Source: Sphingomonadales bacterium (GTDB taxonomy: Bacteria; Pseudomonadota; Alphaproteobacteria; Sphingomonadales; Sphingomonadaceae). From it: DNA of 32,043 bases. Every line of letters begins with the position of its first letter. Within the stretch, counting starts at the first letter, position 1. The translations under genes were made by a program, and so were the position numbers. The notes beneath the pieces were generated by a model. That model was given only the letters and a program-made list of their open reading frames with translations, had not been told where the DNA came from and did no database searches. Positions 1 to 8,471 of this stretch are shown one piece after another. Location: assembly GCA_027483465.1 (NCBI GenBank), contig JAIXUQ010000030.1, positions 1-32,043 on the forward strand. The letters are read 5' to 3'.

Positions 1-1070
1 ATGTCACGCGCCTCGCGGGCGATGGCGAGGGCCTTGCCGCAATTGTTGCGCTTCAAGAGGCTGATCGCTTCGGGGGCCAGCGCGTGGGCGTCCATCAGCC
101 GGCCGCCGGCCAGCGCCGCACACAGGCCCAGGGTGATTTCGGTCTGCATGTCGGCCAGTTTCTTCTGCACCAACTGGGTGGCGGCCAGCGGCCGGCCGAA
201 CTGCTTGCGGTCAAGCGTGTATTGCCGCGCGGCGTGCCAGCAAAACTCGGCGGCGCCCATCGCGCCCCAGGCGATGCCATAGCGCGCATTGTTGAGGCAG
301 CCGAACGGGCCGGCCAGACCCTCCACGCCCTTCAGGATACGCTCTTCGGGCAGATGCACATCGGCCAGCACGATCTCCCCGGTGACACCGGCGCGCAAGG
401 AGAATTTGCCCTCGATCTTGGGCGTGGAGAAACCGGCGTCGCCGCGTTCGACGATGAAGCCCCTGATCTTGTCGTCCTCGCACTTGGCCCACACCACCGC
501 GACATCGGCCAGCGGTGAATTGGTGATCCACATCTTGGCGCCGTTGAGCAGCCAGCCGCCCTGCACGCGCTTCGCGCGGGTCTTCATGCCCGCCGGGTCC
601 GATCCGGCGTCAGGCTCGGTCAGGCCGAAACAGCCGACAAGCTCGCCACTGGCCAGGCCGGGCAGATAGCGTTCGCGCTGCGTCTCGGAGCCATAAGCGT
701 AGATCGGATACATCACGAGGCTCGACTGCACGCTCATCGCCGAGCGATAGGCCGAATCCACCCGCTCCACCTCGCGCGCGATCAGGCCATAGGCCACGTA
801 TGAGGCGCCGGCGCAGCCATAGCCCTTGATCGTCGGCCCCAGCAGGCCGGCGGCGCCGAACTTCTTCATCAGCGCCGGATCGAACGTCTCGTGGCGGTTG
901 GCCAGTTTCACCGCCGGCATCAGCTCCGCATCACAAAAGGCCCGCGCCGCATCACGGATCATCGTCTCCTCATCACCCAGTTGGGCAGCCAGCAGCAGCG
1001 GGTCCTCCCAGGTGAACTTCGGCCATTTCGGCGCGAAATGCTGGATATCGGCGGCGACGGCGGTGGCCAT
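1..1070 (-). CDS. gcdH: Glutaryl-CoA dehydrogenase, 3' end cut by the window edge
   Basis: This FAD-dependent matrix-type acyl-CoA dehydrogenase oxidises and decarboxylates glutaryl-CoA to crotonyl-CoA in lysine, tryptophan and benzoyl-CoA-type catabolism. About 356 residues are visible and match the GcdH subfamily closely: the N-terminal [15 protein letters not shown] near residue 81, [15 protein letters not shown] near 104-118, [14 protein letters not shown] near 147-159, the WITNSP segment, and [16 protein letters not shown]. This block is specific to GcdH rather than to generic acyl-CoA dehydrogenases. The reading frame runs off the left edge at [16 protein letters not shown], so roughly 40 C-terminal residues, including the catalytic glutamate, lie outside the window. 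The start at 1070 has an AAGGGAG ribosome site about 7 nt upstream. It is divergent from the next gene across an 88-bp gap, which should hold both promoters. Confidence 0.95.
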   Translation of the reverse strand, partial: MATAVAADIQHFAPKWPKFTWEDPLLLAAQLGDEETMIRDAARAFCDAELMPAVKLANRHETFDPALMKKFGAAGLLGPTIKGYGCAGASYVAYGLIAREVERVDSAYRSAMSVQSSLVMYPIYAYGSETQRERYLPGLASGELVGCFGLTEPDAGSDPAGMKTRAKRVQGGWLLNGAKMWITNSPLADVAVVWAKCEDDKIRGFIVERGDAGFSTPKIEGKFSLRAGVTGEIVLADVHLPEERILKGVEGLAGPFGCLNNARYGIAWGAMGAAEFCWHAARQYTLDRKQFGRPLAATQLVQKKLADMQTEITLGLCAALAGGRLMDAHALAPEAISLLKRNNCGKALAIAREARD

Positions 1071-1158
1071 GGTGAAACTCCCTTTGCGCCTGTCTTAAGC
1101 CGGCAAAAGCGCCGCGCCAAGGCTTGCCAGCCGCGGCAAACCGGTCCAGCCTTGCGCC

Positions 1159-2166
1159 ATGAAGCTCGCATCGCTGAAATCCGGCCGGGATGGCCGCCTC
1201 GTTGTTGTCTCCGACGATCTGGCCTGGTGCGCCGCGCCGCCACCGATGTACCCCACGCTGCAATCGGTGCTGGATGATTGGGAGCGGGCGGCCCCGGTGC
1301 TGGAAGGGGTGGCGCTGTCGCTCGCCCACGATGCCGTGCCGCACGCCCGTTTCCACGAACGCGATGCCGCCGCCCCGCTGCCGCGCGCCTATCAATGGGC
1401 CGATGGCAGCGCCTATGTGAACCATGTCGAATTGGTGCGGCGGGCGCGCGGGGCGGAATTGCCGGCCAGTTTCTGGCATGATCCGCTGATGTACCAGGGC
1501 GGCAGCGACGAATTCCTGTCCCCCCGTTGCGCGCTTCCGTTCCACGATCCGGCCTGGGGCCTTGATCTTGAGGCCGAGGTGGTGGTGGTGACCGGCGACG
1601 TGCCCAGGGGCGCCACCCGTGAACAGGCGCTGGCCGCCATCCGCCTTGTTGGCCTTGTCAACGATGTCTCCCTGCGCGGGCTGATCCCCGATGAACTGGC
1701 CAAGGGCTTTGGCTTCGTCCAGTCCAAGCCGGCCTCGGCGCTTTCCCCCGTGCTGGTCACGCCGGCGGCGCTGGGCGCGCGCTGGCAGGATGGCAAGCTG
1801 ATCGGCACGCTGAGCATCGATCTCAATGGCCAGCCCTTTGGCCGGGTGGAAACCCACACGGACATGACCTTCGATTTCGGCACGCTGATCGCCCACCTGG
1901 CGAAAACCCGCAACATCGGCGCCGGCAGCATCATCGGTTCGGGCACGGTGTCCAACCGCGATGCCGATGGCGGGCCGGGCAAGCCGGTGGCGCAGGGCGG
2001 GCGCGGCTATGCCTGCATCGCCGAACAGCGCATGGTCGAAACCATTCTGTCAGGCGCGCCCGCCACCCCCTGGCTCAGCCCCGGCGACGTGGTGCGCATC
2101 GAGATGCTGGACGAGCGGCACCACAGCATCTTCGGCGCCATCGAACAGGTGGTGACGCCAGCTTAA
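1159..2166 (+). CDS. Fumarylacetoacetate hydrolase family protein
   Basis: This 335-aa protein is full length for the two-domain FAH family (an N-terminal FAA_hydrolase_N-type domain followed by the catalytic FAH fold), whose members cleave C-C bonds of diketo acids or hydrate/decarboxylate 2-oxo acids. Visible family signs are YQGGSDEF in the middle, the metal-binding acidic pair in LDLEAEVVVVTGDV, VNDVSLR, KGFGFVQSKPASALSP, and the C-terminal block IIGSGTVSNRD with GYACIAEQR. The domain arrangement resembles bacterial fumarylacetoacetases and relatives in aromatic-acid catabolism, but the substrate cannot be told from sequence alone. The gene is divergent from gcdH and convergent with the tRNA-binding protein gene, whose stop codon interlocks with its own at 2163-2166. 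No strong ribosome site is seen before the ATG. Confidence 0.9.
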   Translation: MKLASLKSGRDGRLVVVSDDLAWCAAPPPMYPTLQSVLDDWERAAPVLEGVALSLAHDAVPHARFHERDAAAPLPRAYQWADGSAYVNHVELVRRARGAELPASFWHDPLMYQGGSDEFLSPRCALPFHDPAWGLDLEAEVVVVTGDVPRGATREQALAAIRLVGLVNDVSLRGLIPDELAKGFGFVQSKPASALSPVLVTPAALGARWQDGKLIGTLSIDLNGQPFGRVETHTDMTFDFGTLIAHLAKTRNIGAGSIIGSGTVSNRDADGGPGKPVAQGGRGYACIAEQRMVETILSGAPATPWLSPGDVVRIEMLDERHHSIFGAIEQVVTPA

Positions 2167-2534
2167 AAGAGGCGCCCGCCGTTGGGCACCGCCTGGTCGG
2201 GGGCAAACAGCACCACCTCGCCATCGGCATCGGGAAAGCCCAGGGTCAACACCTCCGACATGAACTTGCCGATCTGGCGCGGCGGGAAATTCACCACCGC
2301 CGCCACCTGCCGGCCCAGCAGCGCGGCGGCGTCATAATGGCGGGTGATCTGCGCGCTCGATCGTTTCGTGCCGATGGCCGGGCCGAAATCGATGGTCAGC
2401 TTCCACGCCGGCTTGCGCGCTTCGGGAAAGGCATCGACCGCGATGACCGTGCCCACCCTGATGTCCACCTTCAGGAAATCGTCAAAGCCGATGGCCGGGG
2501 CCGCCGGCGCCAGCGGATCATGATGGGCGTGCAT
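2163..2534 (-). CDS. csaA: CsaA-type tRNA-binding domain protein
   Basis: This 123-aa single-domain protein has the EMAP-II/Trbp111-like OB fold that binds tRNA. In Bacillus, CsaA is also described as a secretion-related chaperone. Diagnostic stretches are FDDFLKVDIRVGTVIAVDAFPEARKP, the KRSSAQITRHY segment, and VVNFPPRQIGKFMSEVLTLG, with the NFPPRQI/SEVL pattern typical of CsaA. Its length equals the usual family length of about 110-120 residues plus a short His-rich N-terminus. The start at 2534 is supported by an AAGGAGG ribosome site about 9-10 nt upstream. Its stop shares bases with the stop of the convergent FAH-family gene. It appears to be monocistronic housekeeping and shows no link to the catabolic genes. 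Confidence 0.9.
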   Translation of the reverse strand: MHAHHDPLAPAAPAIGFDDFLKVDIRVGTVIAVDAFPEARKPAWKLTIDFGPAIGTKRSSAQITRHYDAAALLGRQVAAVVNFPPRQIGKFMSEVLTLGFPDADGEVVLFAPDQAVPNGGRLF

Positions 2535-2837
2535 GGGTGTTCAGCCTCCTTGCGCCCCGCGCCCGGGGCCGTTCCCGACCCGTCCGGCCCATGGTCATCG
2601 CCCGGCCGCGCGCCCCCGCCGGGGCCGGCCTGCCGGCGTGCCGGCGGTCCGAATCGGTCAGCACCGCTCTAGGCCGTCAGCGCATGAATATCACCCCCTG
2701 GCATGACCAGACGGGCCACGCCCGCCCGCATGCGTGCCCCGCCGCCGGCCGGGTGCCGGAATTGCGCCAGATGCCCGGCAGTGCACGGCAGACAGACCAC
2801 ATCATCCTTCCGAGAGGATTGCAAATCATTGTCCAAA
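2535..2837. other. Intergenic region, no gene seen
   Basis: About 300 bases separate the start of the csaA-like gene (minus strand) from the GGDEF-EAL gene (plus strand). The left part is very GC-rich and holds the leader of csaA. The last 40 bases turn AT-rich, with a TTGCAA box at 2819 and TTTTAT about 18 nt further on, which would be a passable promoter but overlaps the proposed start. Frames crossing this region have no recognisable product and read antisense through the GGDEF gene. I see no terminator with a T-run. Confidence 0.5.
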
Positions 2838-4244
2838 ATGGTTTTTATTTTCACCATGGATCGCGACGAGGCCCCCAGAGCGGATATTCTTGACCCCTTG
2901 ACCGGGCTGCTCGTGCGGCGCGGGCTGCGCGCCGTGATGGCAGAGAGCCTGGCCCGGCCGGCCGATCCGGAGATGAAGCCCACGCTGCTGGTGCTTGATC
3001 TTGATCGGTTCAAGACGGTGAACGACAGCGCCGGGCATGACACGGGGGACGGCGTGTTGCGGCGCGTGGCCGATCGCATCCGCCGGGCGGCCGGCCCCGG
3101 TGCCACCGTGGCACGCACCAGCGGCGATGAATTTGCCGTGTTCCTGCCATCAGGCGAAGGCGTTGCCGCGCTTGCGCCCAGGCTGCTGGAACTGGTTGGC
3201 CATCCCTATGTGGTCAACGGCCATGCCATCACCATCAGCGCCAGCATCGGCATTGCGCAGGCCCCGGACGACGGCACCGATGCCGATGCGCTGTTGCGCT
3301 CGGCCGCCATTGCGCTGCACCAGGCCGAACTGGAAGGCCGCAACCGCCAACGCCGGTTCGAACCATCGATGCAGGATCGGGCCCGGTTGCGGCTGGCGAT
3401 GGAAACCGATCTGCGCGCCGCGCTGGCGCTGCAGCAGGTGGAACTGCGCGAGGCCTTCACGCTGGATCAGTTCGCCGTCCATTATCAACCGATGGTCGAT
3501 CCGTCGTCCGGGCGGCTGACCGGGTTCGAGGCGCTGCTGCGCTGGCAGCATCCCACCCGCGGCCTGTTGAACCCCGGCGATTTCGTGCCGCTGGCCGAAG
3601 GCATCGGCCTGATCGGTGCGCTGGGCAGTTGGGTGTTGCGCCGGGCCTGCCAGGATGCCGCCCACTGGCCGGTGCCGGCGCATGGCACGCCACTGCTGGT
3701 TTCCGTCAATGTCTCGCCGCACCAGTTGCGGGAAGGGCCAGCCCTGATCGCCGGCATCGAGGAGGCCTTGCGCGCTGCCGGCCTGCCGGCCCAGCGGCTG
3801 GAAATCGAAGTCACCGAAAGCGCGATGACGGATGGAGGCGCCAAGGCGCTGGAGGCCATCCACGGGCTGGGTGCGCGGCTGGCGATTGATGATTTTGGCA
3901 CCGGCTATTCGTCACTCAGCCGGCTGGCGCAGTTCAGTTTTGACCGGATCAAGATTGATCGTTCGTTCATCGAGGTTGTGGGTGGCACCGGGCGGCCGGC
4001 TCGCGGCGGCGCCCAGAGCGGCGCCGCCTGGATGATCCGTGCCATCGCGGCACTGGGCACCGGGCTGGGCATTTCCACGGTTGCCGAAGGGGTGGAAACC
4101 AGCGCCCAGGCCAGCGTGGTGTGGGAAGCCGGCGTGACCGAGATGCAGGGCTATCTGGTCAGCATGCCGGTTCCGGCCGATGCCGTGCCCGAACTGATCG
4201 CGCGGCTTGAACAGAACGGCCCATATTGGGGTAGGCGGCAATGA
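2838..4244 (+). CDS. GGDEF-EAL cyclic-di-GMP signalling enzyme
   Basis: A cytosolic enzyme of about 468 aa with a GGDEF domain (residues ~15-170) followed by an EAL phosphodiesterase domain (~205-460); it has no membrane segment and no PAS domain. The GGDEF signature reads SGDEF (residues 95-99), preceded by LDLDRFKTVNDSAGHDTGD. No RxxD inhibitory site is visible upstream, so cyclase activity is uncertain. The EAL domain looks catalytically complete: FEALLRW (E231), NVSPHQL, EVTES, AIDDFGTGYSSL (D351, D352), KIDRSF (K372) and AEGVET (E417). It therefore probably hydrolyses c-di-GMP. The start is uncertain: ATG 2838, ATG 2856 and TTG 2829 are all in frame, and AGAGGA at 2813-2818 best fits TTG 2829. 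Its stop overlaps the ATG of the BLUF gene by 4 bp, so the two are probably translated together and the BLUF protein is the likely input sensor. Confidence 0.93.
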   Translation: MVFIFTMDRDEAPRADILDPLTGLLVRRGLRAVMAESLARPADPEMKPTLLVLDLDRFKTVNDSAGHDTGDGVLRRVADRIRRAAGPGATVARTSGDEFAVFLPSGEGVAALAPRLLELVGHPYVVNGHAITISASIGIAQAPDDGTDADALLRSAAIALHQAELEGRNRQRRFEPSMQDRARLRLAMETDLRAALALQQVELREAFTLDQFAVHYQPMVDPSSGRLTGFEALLRWQHPTRGLLNPGDFVPLAEGIGLIGALGSWVLRRACQDAAHWPVPAHGTPLLVSVNVSPHQLREGPALIAGIEEALRAAGLPAQRLEIEVTESAMTDGGAKALEAIHGLGARLAIDDFGTGYSSLSRLAQFSFDRIKIDRSFIEVVGGTGRPARGGAQSGAAWMIRAIAALGTGLGISTVAEGVETSAQASVVWEAGVTEMQGYLVSMPVPADAVPELIARLEQNGPYWGRRQ

Positions 4245-4708
4245 GTGACCATCTGTACAGTCTGGCCTATTTCAGCCGCAACGCCATGACCGGCCCGCCC
4301 GAGGTGATCGAGGCCGGGATCAGCGAGATCCTGCAGGTGGCGCGCGAGAAGAACCGCCGCGCCGGCGTCACCGGCGCCCTGCTGTACAGCGGCGGCTGTT
4401 TCGCCCAGGTGCTGGAAGGCCAGCAGGCAACGCTGGAAGACCTGTTCGAAACCATCCAGTATGATCCCCGCCACGACGATGTGACCGTGCTGCATTTCCA
4501 CCCGATCGAGGCGCGCAGCTTTGCCGGCTGGTCGATGGCCTATGCCGGGCAGGCCGACGACATGCGGGAACAGGCGGTCGCCGCCAACGCCCTGGCCACG
4601 CCCGGCGAAATCGAGACAGAGGCGCAGGGCCAGGGATTTCTGGCCGTGCTCACCGATTATATCCGGCGCAGCGAGCAGGCCGGCGCCCTGAAACCCGCGC
4701 AGGGATGA
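4241..4708 (+). CDS. Stand-alone BLUF blue-light sensor protein
   Basis: This 155-aa protein has an N-terminal BLUF (sensor of blue light using FAD) domain at residues ~4-100 and a short, mostly helical tail without a known output domain. The photocycle residues known from AppA are all present: Tyr10 in LAYFS, Asn38 in AREKNRRAGVTGALLY, Gln56 in CFAQVLEG, and Trp97/Met99 in FAGWSM, with the conserved DPRH at 75-78. The expected chemistry is flavin-dependent rewiring of the Tyr-Gln hydrogen-bond network on blue-light absorption, followed by protein-protein signalling. It overlaps the upstream GGDEF-EAL gene by ATGA, which makes that enzyme the likely partner, as a two-polypeptide version of BLUF-EAL fusions such as BlrP1. 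The partnership is inference; the BLUF assignment is secure. Confidence 0.95.
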   Translation: MSDHLYSLAYFSRNAMTGPPEVIEAGISEILQVAREKNRRAGVTGALLYSGGCFAQVLEGQQATLEDLFETIQYDPRHDDVTVLHFHPIEARSFAGWSMAYAGQADDMREQAVAANALATPGEIETEAQGQGFLAVLTDYIRRSEQAGALKPAQG

Positions 4709-4881
4709 AGGCGGCCTGCGTGCCGGCCGGCCCCGCCCGTTGCGGCGACCGGAGCCGCCGGGGCAGGCCGGGCCACCACGGCGGCGGCTGACATTTCCGG
4801 CCGGAATGCCCCCGGCAGCGGCAGGGCCGGCGGCGTGACAAGTGGCGGCGGGGCAAGTGGCGTGACGGGAGGCAGCGGGCA

Positions 4882-5547
4882 ATGGGCGGCACGGACACGG
4901 CAACAGACTGGCAGGCGCGGTTCCGCGATGTGCCGGCCAGCATCGTGCATGATGTGATGCGCGCGCAGGGGCTGGGGCCGAATGTGCTGCCGCCGGCGCT
5001 GCGCCCGATCGCGCCGGGCAGCCGGCTGGCCGGGCCGGCCTTCACCGTTTCCGGGCGCCGGGTGGTGAACCACGATGCCCATGAAACCCTGCTGGCGTGG
5101 ACGGCCATGCTGTCCCGCGTGCCGGCGGGCCATGTGCTGGTGATGCAGCCCAACGACAGCGACGTGGCCCACATGGGCGAATTGTCGGCCGAGGCGCTCA
5201 GCCTGCGCGGCGTGCTGGGGGCGGTGATCGATGGCGGCTGCCGCGATGTGGATCGGGTGAATGCCATCGGCCTGCCGGTGTTCTGCCGCTATTTCACCCC
5301 GCTCGATGTGGTTGGCCGCTGGTTGCCCGATGGCTTTGGCGATCCGGTGCGGATCGGCGATTGCACCATCGCCAGCGGGGACATCATCGTTGCCGACACG
5401 GACGGGATCTGCGTGGTGCCCGGCGCCCATGGCGCGGCGGTGGCCGCGGCGGCCACGGCGGCGATGCAGGCGGAAAACCGGGTGCGCAGCGCGATCCTGG
5501 CCGGGGTCGATCCGGAAACCGCCTATCGCCGCCACGGCAAATTCTAG
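4882..5547 (+). CDS. RraA-family protein, aldolase/decarboxylase-like
   Basis: This 221-aa protein belongs to the RraA-like family, which includes 4-hydroxy-4-methyl-2-oxoglutarate/oxaloacetate aldolases and the RNase E regulator RraA; older databases mislabel it as a menaquinone methyltransferase. The aldolase-type motif is visible: GELSAEALSLRG (about 95-106), then VIDGGCRDVDR (about 114-124), whose Arg-Asp pair binds substrate and metal, and a C-terminal ADTDGICVVP segment. The start at 4882 is preceded by GGGAGG with 9-nt spacing. It sits 173 bp after the BLUF gene, in GC-rich DNA with short permuted repeats (GGCGTGAC and CAAGTGGCG, each twice), and ends 4 bp from the convergent UxaA-type gene. 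A role in cleaving a 2-keto sugar acid or aromatic ring-cleavage product is plausible; the substrate is unknown. Confidence 0.85.
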   Translation: MGGTDTATDWQARFRDVPASIVHDVMRAQGLGPNVLPPALRPIAPGSRLAGPAFTVSGRRVVNHDAHETLLAWTAMLSRVPAGHVLVMQPNDSDVAHMGELSAEALSLRGVLGAVIDGGCRDVDRVNAIGLPVFCRYFTPLDVVGRWLPDGFGDPVRIGDCTIASGDIIVADTDGICVVPGAHGAAVAAAATAAMQAENRVRSAILAGVDPETAYRRHGKF

Positions 5548-5551
5548 CCGC

Positions 5552-6748
5552 TCAGCGGGCGGCGGCCGGCAGGCAGGCGGGGCCGGCCGGGGTGAAGCTC
5601 TTGTAGGTGAGGATGAATTCCTGGTGGCCCAGCGCCTCCGAACAGGTGGGCGCGCCGCCGGCCACGGCCGCCACCAGCGCGGCAATTTCGGCACCCACCT
5701 CGTCCAGACCGGCGCGGCCTTCGAGGATGCGGCCGGCATCGACATCCATGTCTTCGGGCAGGCGGCGATAGGTTTCGGGATTGGCGCACACCTTGATCAC
5801 CGGCGCGATGGCCGAGCCCACGACCGATCCGCGCCCGGTGGAAAACAGGATGACATGGGCGCCGCAGGCGATCAGCTCCACGATCTCGGCATTGTCGGCG
5901 ATGTTGGGAAAGCCGAAGCGCACCTCGCCATCGGGCACCACATCCAGCAGATAGAGGCCGCCGCCCACCGGCTGATCGCCGGGCTTGAGCAGGCCGACAA
6001 TCGGCGAGGCGCCCGATTTTGCATAGGCGCCCATGCTCTTTTCCTCCTGGGTGGTGAGCCCGCCATCGGCATTGCCCACCGCAAAGCTGCCATGGCCCAG
6101 CGTGGTGTAATAGCGGGCGGCCTTCTCCACGGTCGCCACGATCTCGGCCGCGAGTTCTGGCGTCGCCGCGCGGCTGGCCATATGGCCCTCGCAGCCGATC
6201 AGTTCGCCGGTTTCCTCGAAGATGCCGGATGCACCGGCCGCGATCAGCCGGTCAAAGGCCCGGCCGATGGCCGGATTGGCGGTGAGGCCGCTGGTGCCGT
6301 CGGACCCGCCGCAGATGGTGCCCACCACCAGTTCGTGCGGGGCCAGCGCGGTGGTGGGCATGGCGGCGAGCAGCGGCAATGTTTCGGCCACCCAGGCGCG
6401 GCCACGCTCGATCGTGCGGCGCGTGCCGCCGGCAGCCTGGATGACCAGCAGGGACGCCGGCCGGCCGCTGGCGCGCACCACCTCCAGCAGGCGGTTGCGG
6501 GCAAAGCTCTCGCAGCCCAGCGACACCAGCAGCACCGCGCCGACATTGGGATGGCAGCACAGCCGCTCCATCATCATCTGGGCATAATCATTGGGATAGC
6601 AGCCGGGAAAACCGATGAGCTGGACATCACCGCCCGCGTGCCGATCGGCGATGGCCCGCGCGACATGGTGGGCGCATTCCACCAGATAGACGACCAGCAG
6701 CACATTGCGGATGCCCTTGCGGCCATCGGTGCGCAGCCAGCCCCTCAT
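5552..6748 (-). CDS. UxaA-family dehydratase/lyase, large subunit
   Basis: This 398-aa protein matches the catalytic part of the UxaA/GarD/SuyB family (altronate and galactarate dehydratases, sulfolactate sulfo-lyase). Visible blocks are TDGRKGIRNVLLV at the N-terminus, IGFPGCYPND near 45-53, ICGGSDGTSGLTANPAIG, EETGELIGCEGH, ADGGLTTQEEKSMGAYAKSG, and FSTGRGSVVGSAIAPVIKVC. Cys50 and the Cys of CGGSD are in conserved contexts and may ligate metal. The N-terminal SAF domain of altronate dehydratase is missing here and is encoded by the next gene upstream, which overlaps by ATGA. I start it at ATG 6748; an upstream in-frame start would add 21 Arg-rich residues without similarity. With a fucosidase two genes upstream, a 6-deoxy-aldonate or related hydroxy acid is a possible substrate, but this is not determined. 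Confidence 0.88.
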   Translation of the reverse strand: MRGWLRTDGRKGIRNVLLVVYLVECAHHVARAIADRHAGGDVQLIGFPGCYPNDYAQMMMERLCCHPNVGAVLLVSLGCESFARNRLLEVVRASGRPASLLVIQAAGGTRRTIERGRAWVAETLPLLAAMPTTALAPHELVVGTICGGSDGTSGLTANPAIGRAFDRLIAAGASGIFEETGELIGCEGHMASRAATPELAAEIVATVEKAARYYTTLGHGSFAVGNADGGLTTQEEKSMGAYAKSGASPIVGLLKPGDQPVGGGLYLLDVVPDGEVRFGFPNIADNAEIVELIACGAHVILFSTGRGSVVGSAIAPVIKVCANPETYRRLPEDMDVDAGRILEGRAGLDEVGAEIAALVAAVAGGAPTCSEALGHQEFILTYKSFTPAGPACLPAAAR

Positions 6749-7041
6749 GCGCCGTGATCCGCGCCGGGGGTGGCGAGATAATCGCTGGCCAGATTGTGGA
6801 GATGCACCCACTCACCGGCGGCGATGGCACAGGTGGCCGATCCGATCGGGGCGCCATATTTGATGACACGGCCGCCGGCCGGGATGGGATGGCGGGCCAG
6901 CTTGTGGCCCAGCGGCACCGCCTGGCGCAGCCGGATCGCCCGGCCGGCATCCGGCACGATCTGCCCGGCCGCCAGATCGGCAACCGCGATCAGCACATTG
7001 TCCTCCGGGGCGAGCAGCAGGACGGGCGGGGCGTGTGTCAT
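6745..7041 (-). CDS. UxaA-family small subunit, SAF domain
   Basis: This 98-aa protein corresponds to the SAF domain that forms the N-terminus of altronate dehydratase and the separate small subunit (SuyA) of sulfolactate sulfo-lyase. Recognisable features are LAPEDNVLIAVADLAAGQ near the start, IPAGGRVIKYGAPIGSAT in the middle and GEWVHLHNLASDY near the end. The last block resembles the family's GexVHvHN motif, in which the histidines are expected near the active site. It overlaps both neighbours by ATGA (7038-7041 upstream, 6745-6748 downstream), fitting a two-subunit enzyme with the large subunit. The ATG at 7041 is preferred because upstream in-frame codons lie within the fucosidase gene and encode an Arg-rich stretch. 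Confidence 0.87.
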   Translation of the reverse strand: MTHAPPVLLLAPEDNVLIAVADLAAGQIVPDAGRAIRLRQAVPLGHKLARHPIPAGGRVIKYGAPIGSATCAIAAGEWVHLHNLASDYLATPGADHGA

Positions 7042-8471
7042 GCCGCCACCTCCAGCACGGCAAAGGGTGCGCCGGCAAGGGCGGCTGGCGGCTGAAGGAG
7101 CAGATCGCCCCCCTCGCGCCGGCACGGCACGGCCGGCCCATCCAGGATCGACAGGCCGCTGACCATGCCCCAGCCGGCCAGCCGGGCATCATCCGGCAGC
7201 GCGCCGGCCACAAGCGCATAGCGCCGGCCGCCCACCCGCACCGGCAGCACGGCCGTGCCGGCGATTTCGGCCGCCGGCAGCGCCGGATCGGGCCGGCTGC
7301 CGTAGATTGCGTGGCCATTGGCCCTGAGGAACGCGCCCAGCACGCCCAGCGGCCCGGCCTGTTCGGCCGGAATGCTGCCATCGGCGCGCGGGCCGATGTT
7401 GATCAGCAGATTGCCGCCATGGCCGACGATGCGCAGGAACATCGCCACCAGTGCATCGTCGGTGAGGAAATCCGCCGCCGTCTCGTTGGCCTTGTGGCCA
7501 AAGCTGTGGCCAACGCCGCGCACGGTTTCCCAGGCGATATCCCCCATGCCGGCGCTGGTGGCATATTCGGGGGTGCGGTGATCAAACACCGGCGGCACAT
7601 CGGGCGCAAAGGCAAAGCCGGGCGTGCGCAGCGCATCGGCCACCCCCCGGTTGAAGGCGGCGCGGGCGGCGGGATCGGCCATGGCGGCATGGCCGGGGGT
7701 GGGCAGCTGGAAGCGATCGTTGATCAGGCGATCGTCGCGGGCGTTGTAATAATCGGCCAGCAGCGCCCACAGATCATCGGCATCGGGATAGCCGATGTCG
7801 TTCCACAAGATGTCGGGATCGGTGGCGGCAATCAGCTCGCGATAATGATCGCGCATCATCTGCCGGGCGAGCGCACCGGCGGGCAGCGCGGCCCGCATTT
7901 CGCCAAGATTGGCAATGGGCTCCGGATTGAGCGTCCAATCCAGGCCGGCGCTGTAATAGACACCGAAGCGCAAGGAACGGGCCCGCGCGGCGCTGGCCAT
8001 TTCGGCGACCAGATCGCGGGGGGCATGCCAGCCGGCGCCGCGCAGCGGGTTGGCCAGGCGGGTGGGCCACAGGCAATAGCTGTCGTGATGCTTGGTGACC
8101 GGCACGACATAGCGGGCGCCGATGCCGGCGATGAAATCCATCAGCGGCGTGGCCGACCAGCGCGCCAGCCCGGCCTCGAACGCATGGCGGAAATCGCTGT
8201 AGGGCGCATCGCCAAAGCGGGCGCGGTGCTGCTGCGCGGTTGGGCCATCGGCGAATTTCAGGCTGTTTTCATACCATTCGGCATAGGGTGTGAGCTTGAG
8301 GGCATCATCTGGCCGATCGGCCAGCAGCCGGACGACATCGGTGCCGCGCGGCGCAAAGGCGGGCACGGAATAAAGGCCCCAGGTGATCATCACCCCCAGC
8401 TTGGCATCCCGCCACCACGCCGGCACGCCGTGGGCGGCCAGGCTTTCGGGATCGGCGCGATAACGGCTCAT
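7038..8471 (-). CDS. GH29 alpha-L-fucosidase, cytoplasmic
   Basis: This 477-aa glycoside hydrolase is expected to remove terminal alpha-L-fucose with retention. The GH29 barrel is visible from [20 protein letters not shown] (18-37), through [12 protein letters not shown] (125-136), to [12 protein letters not shown], where Asp225 sits at the nucleophile position. [14 protein letters not shown] and [17 protein letters not shown] follow, then a small beta-rich C-terminal domain. No signal peptide is seen, so it should act on imported fucosides. It is translationally coupled to the acyl-CoA dehydrogenase upstream (ATGA at 8468-8471) and to the SAF subunit downstream, so it is built into an operon otherwise concerned with CoA and carboxylation chemistry. 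A second GH29 gene lies at the right edge of the window. Confidence 0.92.
   Translation of the reverse strand: MSRYRADPESLAAHGVPAWWRDAKLGVMITWGLYSVPAFAPRGTDVVRLLADRPDDALKLTPYAEWYENSLKFADGPTAQQHRARFGDAPYSDFRHAFEAGLARWSATPLMDFIAGIGARYVVPVTKHHDSYCLWPTRLANPLRGAGWHAPRDLVAEMASAARARSLRFGVYYSAGLDWTLNPEPIANLGEMRAALPAGALARQMMRDHYRELIAATDPDILWNDIGYPDADDLWALLADYYNARDDRLINDRFQLPTPGHAAMADPAARAAFNRGVADALRTPGFAFAPDVPPVFDHRTPEYATSAGMGDIAWETVRGVGHSFGHKANETAADFLTDDALVAMFLRIVGHGGNLLINIGPRADGSIPAEQAGPLGVLGAFLRANGHAIYGSRPDPALPAAEIAGTAVLPVRVGGRRYALVAGALPDDARLAGWGMVSGLSILDGPAVPCRREGGDLLLQPPAALAGAPFAVLEVAA

Noticed and set aside
2669-3118. Minus-strand open frame across the intergenic region and the start of the GGDEF gene
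   Set aside because: Serine/arginine-rich translation, antisense to a clear GGDEF domain, with no ribosome site.
4832-4867. Possible tandem repeat or CRISPR-like repeats before the RraA gene
   Set aside because: Only two short permuted copies of GGCGTGAC and CAAGTGGCG in very GC-rich DNA, with no regular spacing.
5261-6757. Plus-strand open frame of about 498 codons
   Set aside because: It begins inside the RraA gene and reads antisense through the UxaA-type gene, with shadow-like composition.
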